Assembly: GCA_034096865.1 (NCBI GenBank)
Contig: JAWQFJ010000612.1
Coordinates: 34,535 to 98,534, forward strand
Origin: Theodoxus fluviatilis
Taxonomy: Eukaryota > Mollusca > Gastropoda > Cycloneritida > Neritidae
Reading direction: 5' to 3'
Length of the DNA stretch: 64,000 nt
Shown here: piece by piece, positions 49,801 to 56,812 of the stretch
Layout: each line of letters begins with the position of its first letter
Position numbering within the stretch: the first letter of the stretch is position 1
Notes under the pieces: generated by a model
What the model was told of the DNA's origin: nothing
The model's database searches: none
The model's input: only the letters and a program-made list of their open reading frames with translations
Position numbers and translations under genes: made by a program

Positions 49801-52800
49801 TCCTGGTCATAGCTCAAAGAATGTCTCCAACAGACACTGACGACCGTGACATCCAGGACAAGTGGCCTCTCCTCTTCGTCTGGCTGACACTGATGAAGCG
49901 CATCTCCTATCTTGGCGTAGACAGCACAGTGGAGGAAACGGGGTCGGCTCTCTATTGCGGGGGGCCGCTATTGCGGAGGGCCGCTATTGCGGGATTTTTT
50001 CAACAAAAGTTCCTCAGGCAATTTTGATTCTTTTGTCCTAAAACGCATAAAATACCAGAATATTTTTGTTACTTTTTTAAACTTTTTTTTCTATTGCGGG
50101 GGGCCGCTATTGCGGGATTTTTTCTACAAAAGTTCCTCAGGCTATTTTGATTCTTTTGTCCTAAAACGCATAAAAAACGATAAAATGTATGTTACTTTTT
50201 TTTCAACTTTGAAAAATTTTCGGGTTTTTTTCTTTTAAAAATCCCGCAATAGCGGCCCCCCGCAATAGAAAAAAAAGGTTCAAAAAAAAGTAACAAAAAT
50301 ATTATGATTTCTTATGCGTTTTAGGACAAAAGAATCAAAATTGCCTGAGGAACTTTTGTTGAAAAAATCCCGCAATAGCGGCCCTCCGCAATAGCGGCCC
50401 CTCCCCGAGGAAACAACCAGCGAGAAAAAAGAAAGCACGTGACACGAAGAGAAATATGTAGCATCTACATTCTGCTTTGCCGCTTCCTTTTCTAGACGCA
50501 CAAGGAATATGCCACGCTGTGCCAGCGTACAGACAGACCTTTGTTATGAACTCAAGCTGTGCCAGCGTACAGACAGACCTTTGTTATGAACTCAAGCTGT
50601 GCCAGCGTACAGACAGACCTTTGTTATGAACTCAAGCTGTGCCAGCGTACAGACAGACCTTTGTTATGAACTCAAGCTGTGCCAGCGTACAGACAGACCT
50701 TTGTTATGAACTCAAGCTGTGCCAGCGTACAGACAGACCTTTGTTATGAACTCAAGCTGTGCCAGCGTACAGACAGACCTTTGTTATAAACTCAAGCTGT
50801 GCCGGCGTACAGACAGACCTTTGTTATGAACTCAAGCTGTGCCAGCGTACAGACAGACCTTTGTTATGAACTGAAGCTGTGCCAGCGTACAGACAGACCT
50901 TTGTTATGAACTCAAGCTGTGCCAGCGTACAGACAGACCTTTGTTATGAACTCAAGCTGTGCCAGCGTACAGACAGACCTTTGTTATGAACTCAAGCTGT
51001 GCCAGCGTACAGACAGACCTTTGTTATGAACTCAAGCTGTGCCAGCGTACAGACAGACCTTTGTTATGAACTCAAGCTGTGCCATCGTACAGACAGACCT
51101 TTGTTATGAACTCAAGCTGTGCCAGCGTACAGACAGACCTTTGTTATAAACTCAAGCTGTGCCGGCGTACAGACAGACCTTTGTTATGAACTCAAGCTGT
51201 GCCAGCGTACAGACAGACCTTTGTTATGAACTGAAGCTGTGCCAGCGTACAGACAGACCTTTGTTATGAACTCAAGCTGTGCCAGCGTACAGACAGACCT
51301 TTGTTATGAACTCAAGCTGTGCCAGCGTACAGACAGACCTTTGTTATGAACTCAAGCTGTGCCAGCGTACAGACAGACCTTTGTTATGAACTCAAGCTGT
51401 GCCAGCGTACAGACAGACCTTTGTTATGAACTCAAGCTGTGCCAGCGTACAGACAGACCTTTGTTATGACAAGCTGTGCAGCGTACAGACAGACCTTTGT
51501 TATGACTCAAGCTGTGCCAGCGTACAGACAGACCTTTGTTATGAACTCAAGCTGTGCCAGCGTACAGACAGACCTTTGTTATGAACTCAAGCTGTGCCAG
51601 CGTACAGACAGACCTTTGTTATGAACTCAAGCTGTGCCAGCGTACAGACAGACCTTTGTTATGAACTCAAGCTGTGCCAGCGTACAGACAGACCTTTGTT
51701 ATGAACTGAAGCTGTGCCAGCGTACAGACAGACCTTTGTTATGAACTCAAGCTGTGCCAGCGTTCAGACAGACCTTTGTTATGAACTCAAGCTGTGCCAG
51801 CGTTCAGACAGACCTTTGTTATGAACTCAAGCTGTGCCAGCGTACAGTAGCCCTTTGTTATGAACTCAAGCTGTGCCAGCGTACAGACAGACCTTTGTTA
51901 TGAACTGAAGCTGTGCCAGCGTACAGACAGACCTTTGTTATGAACTCAAGCTGTGCCAGCGTTCAGACAGACCTTTGTTATGAACTCAAGCTGTGCCAGC
52001 GTACAGTAGCCCTTTGTTATGAACTCAAGCTGTGCCAGCGTACAGACAGACCTTTGTTATGAACTCAAGCTGTGCCAGCGTACAGAAAGACCGTTGTTAT
52101 GAACTCAAGCTGTGCCAGCGTACAGACAGACCTTTGTTATGAACTCAAGCTGTGCCAGCGTACAGACAGACCTTTGTTATGAACTCAAGCTGTGCCAGCG
52201 TACAAACAGACCTTTGTTATGAACTCAAGCTGTGCCAGCGTACATTAGCCCTTTGTTATGAACTGAAGCTGTGCCAGCGTACAGACAGACCTTTGTTATG
52301 AACTCAAGCTGTGCCAGCGTACAGACAGACCTTTGTTATGAACTGAAGCTGTGCGAGCGTGTAGTAGGTAGCCCTTTGTTATGAACTGAAGCTGCGCCAG
52401 CGTACAGACAGACCTTTGTTATGAACTCAAGCTGTGCCAGCGTACAGTAGCCCTTTGTTATGAACTGAAGCTGCGCCAGCGTACAGACAGACCTTTGTTA
52501 TGAACTCAAGCTGTGCCAGCGTACAGCAAGACCTTTGTTATGAACTGAAGCTGTGCCAGCGTACAGACAGATCTTTGTTATGAACTCAAGCTGTGCCAGC
52601 GTACAGTAGCCCTTTGTTATGAACTCAAGCTGTGCCAGCGTACAGACAGACCTTTGTTATAAACTCAAGCTGAGCCAGCGTACAGACAGACCTTTGTTAT
52701 GAACTGAAGCTGTGCCAGCGTACAGTAGGTAGCCCTTTGTTATGAACTCAAGCTGTGCCAGCGTACAGTAGCCCTTTGTTATGAACTCAAGCTGTGCCAG

Positions 52801-55800
52801 CGTACAGACAGACCGTTGTTATGAACTCAAGCTGTGCCAGCGTACAAACAGACCTTTGTTATGAACATAAGCTGTGCCAGCGTACAGACAGACCTTTGTT
52901 ATGAACTCAAGCTGTGCCAGCGTACAGTAGCCCTTTGTTATGAACTCAAGCTGTGCCAGCGTACAGACAGATCTTTGTTATGAACTCAAGCTGTGCCAGC
53001 GTACAGACAGACCTTTGTTATGAACTCAAGCTGAGACAGCGTACAGACAGACCGTTGTTATGAACTCAAGCTGAGACAGCGTACAGACAGACCTTTTTTA
53101 TGAACTCAAGCTGTGCCAGCGTACAGACAGACCTTTGTTATGAACTCAAGCTGTGCCAGCGTACAGACAGACCTTTGTTATGAACTCAAGCTGTGCCAGC
53201 GTACAGACCGACCTTTGTTATGAACACAAGCTGTGCCAGCGTACAGACAGATCTTTGTTATGAACTCAAGCTGTGCCAGCGTACAGTAGCCCTTTGTTAT
53301 GAACTCAAGCTGTGCCAGCGTACAGACAGACCTTTGTTATAAACTCAAGCTGAGCCAGCGTACAGACAGACCTTTGTTATGAACAAGCTGTGCCAGCGTA
53401 CAGTAGGTAGCCCTTTGTTATGAACTCAAGCTGTGCCAGCGTACAGTAGCCCTTTGTTATGAACTCAAGCTGTGCCAGCGTACAGACAGACCGTTGTTAT
53501 GAACTCAAGCTGTGCCAGCGTACAGACAGACCGTTGTTATGAACTCAAGCTGAGACAGCGTACAGACAGACCTTTGTTATGAACTCAAGCTGTGCCAGCG
53601 TACAGACAGACCTTTGTTATGAACTCAAGCTGTGCCAGCGTACAGCAAGACCTTTGTTATGAACTCAAGCTGTGCCAGCGTACAGACAGACCGTTGTTAT
53701 GAACTCAAGCTGTGACTCGAGGCCCCAAACAAACCAATCAGAAGGCACACAAGGAGAATAGCCACAGACCAGAATGGAGGACAGACCCCAGGGACGTATA
53801 TACAACATCTCTGGTAGAAGCGGATGACACTCTACAGACATGCGGGGAACAGCAACTGATGTACTGAATGACGTACATTACAGGCAGGATGGTGCAAGAT
53901 CGGATTCGAGGACAGAGCCACTGACAAAAGACGGCAACCTGTGGAAATGGGAAACCTTTGACACGGACACACATGGAACTGTACCTGATGGAACTGAAAG
54001 ACAGACACCCTGTGGAAATGAAAAGCTGATGACGAGGACACACACAGAACTGGTGCCTGATGGGATCAAACGACAGATACACAGAGGGAAGACAGTAAGT
54101 TCCCTTTGGAATGTGATGTGTTGACAGGAACACACCAGTACACGTAGCCCGGTACCTGATGGGAGTGGAGGGCAGACAGAAAGACTACAGCACTGTGTGT
54201 GGTACCTGATGGGACTGGAGGGCAGACAGAAAGACTACAGCACTGTGTGGTACCTGATGGGACTGGAGGGCAGACAGAAATACTACAGACCTCTGTGTGG
54301 TACCTGATGGCAGTGGAGGGAAGACAGAAAGACTACAGCACTGTGTGTGGTACCTGATGGGACTGGAGGGCAGACAGAAATACTACAGACCTCTGTGTGG
54401 TACCTGATGGGAGTGGAGGGAAGACAGAAAGGTTACAGCACTGTGTGGCACCTGATGGGACTGGAGGGAAGACAGAAAGGTTACAGCACTGTGTGGCACC
54501 TGATGGGACTGGAGGGAAGACAGAAAGACTACAGCACTGTGTGGTACATGATGGGAGTGGAGGGCAGACAGAAAGACTACAGCACTCTGTGTGGTACCTG
54601 ATGGGAGTGGAGGGCACAGCACTATGTGTGGTACCTGATGGGAGTGGAGGGCACAGCACTATGTGTGGTACCTGATGGGAGTGGAGGGCAGACAGAAAGA
54701 CTACAGCACTCTGTGTGGTACCTGATGGGAGTGGAGGGCAGACAGAAAGACTACAGCACTCTGTGTGTGGTACCTGATGGGAGTGGAGGGAAGACAGAAA
54801 GACTACAGCACTCTGTGTGGTACCTGATGGGACTGGAGGGCAGACAGAAAGACTACAGCACTGTGTGTGGTACCTGATGGGAGTGGAGGGCAGACAGAAA
54901 GACTACAGCACTCTGTGTGGTACCTGATGGGAGTGGAGGGCAGACAGAAATACTACAGCACTCTGTGTGGTACCTGATGGGAGTGGAGGGCAGACAGAAA
55001 GACTACAGCACTGTGTGGTACCTGATGGGAGTGGAGGGCAGACAGAAAGACTACAGCACTGTGTGTGGTACCTGATGGGAGTGGAGGGAAGACAGAAAGA
55101 CTACAGCACTGTGTGTGGTACCTGATGGGAGTGGAGGGCAGACAGAAAGACTACAGCACTGTGTGGTACCTGATGGGACTGGAGGGCAGACAGAAAGACT
55201 ACAGCACTGTGTGGTACCTGATGGGAGTGGAGGGCAGACAGAAAGACTACAGCACTGTGTGTGGTACCTGATGGGAGTGGAGGGAAGACAGAAAGACTAC
55301 AGACCTCTGTGTGGTACCTGATGGGAGTGGAGGGAAGACAGAAAGACTACAGACCTCTGTGTGGTACCTGATGGGAGTGGAGGGAAGACAGAAATACTAC
55401 AGACCTCTGTGTGGTACCTGATGGGAGTGGAGGGAAGACAGAAATACTACAGACCTCTGTGTGGTACCTGATGGGAGTGGAGGGCAGACAGAAAGACTAC
55501 AGCACTGTGTGGTACATGATGGGAGTGGAGGGCAGACAGAAATACTACAGACCTCTGTGTGGTACCTGATGGGACTGGAGGGCAGACAGAAAGACTACAG
55601 CACTCTGTGTGGTACCTGATGGGAGTGGAGGGCAGACAGAAATACTACAGACCTCTGTGTGGTACCTGATGGGACTGGAGGGCAGACAGAAATACTACAG
55701 ACCTCTGTGTGGTACCTGATGGGACTGGAGGGCAGACAGAAAGACTACAGCACTATGTGTGGTACCTGATGGGACTAGAGAGCAGCCAGAAAGACTACAG

Positions 55801-56777
55801 CACTCTATGTGTGGTATCTGATGGGACTGGAGGGCAGACAGAAAGACTACAGCACTGTGTGGTACCTGATGGGACTGGAGGGCAGACAGAAAGACTATAG
55901 CACTGTGTGTGGTACCTGATGGGACTGGAGGGCAGACAGAAAGACTACAGCACTATGTGTGATACCTGATGGAAGTGGAAGGCAGACAGAAAGACTAGAG
56001 CACTGTGAGTGGTACCTGATGGGACTGGAGGGCAGACAGAAAGACTACAGCACTATGTGTGGTACCTGATGGAAGTGGAGGGCAGACAGAAAGACTACAG
56101 CACTGTGTGGTACCTGATGGAAGTGGATGGCAGACAGAAAGACTACAGCACTATGTGTGGTACCTGATGGGACTGGAGGGCAGACAGAAAGACTACAGCA
56201 CTATGTGTGGTACCTGATGGGAGTGGAGGGCAGAAAGAAAGATTACAGCACTGTGTGTGGTACCTGATGGGAGTGGAGGGCAGACAGAAAGACTACAGCA
56301 CTGTGTGGTACCTGATGGGACTGGAAGGCTTGGACAGCCGCTCCTTTTCCTTCTCCACGGCCTGGCGCCGCAGCTTGAGCATGGAGTCCAGCAGTCCGCT
56401 CAGCGCGATGCGTCTGAAGGTGCCGCCATGCACCTCCTTGACGTAGGCCATCAGCTGCCGCACGTCGCAAAACAGGCCCTGCAACAACGTCACGTAATAC
56501 AGACCCTGCAACAACGTCACGTAATACAGACCTTGCAACAACGTCACGTAATACAGACCCTGCAACAACGTCACGTAATACAGACCCTGCAACAACGTCA
56601 CGTAATTCAGACCCTGTATGGAATCATGCTTCCTTTAAATGGCTGTGATAAGTGGTAGCTGACCACCTCGGAGAGTGGCAGGTGGTGAAACTGATTAATA
56701 GCGTTGGGACTAAGAGATACCGAGGAAGACGGGACTGAGGGAACTAAGTGGTTTCTTGGTTTGTTCTTATTGCTGCT

Positions 56778-56812
<35 letters not shown>

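Noticed and set aside
48030..49840. Plus-strand FTAHRH/SQHTDT repeat proteins
   Set aside because: Three simultaneous open frames over the GGTTCACAGCACACAGACAC array indicate composition, not coding.
49821..50027. Plus-strand 68-codon frame ([15 protein letters not shown])
   Set aside because: Runs into the foldback element, has no splice or promoter context, and overlaps the candidate minus-strand exon C.
50515..53715. CRISPR-like regular array
   Set aside because: Units are contiguous 40-bp repeats without unique spacers, in a eukaryotic intron.
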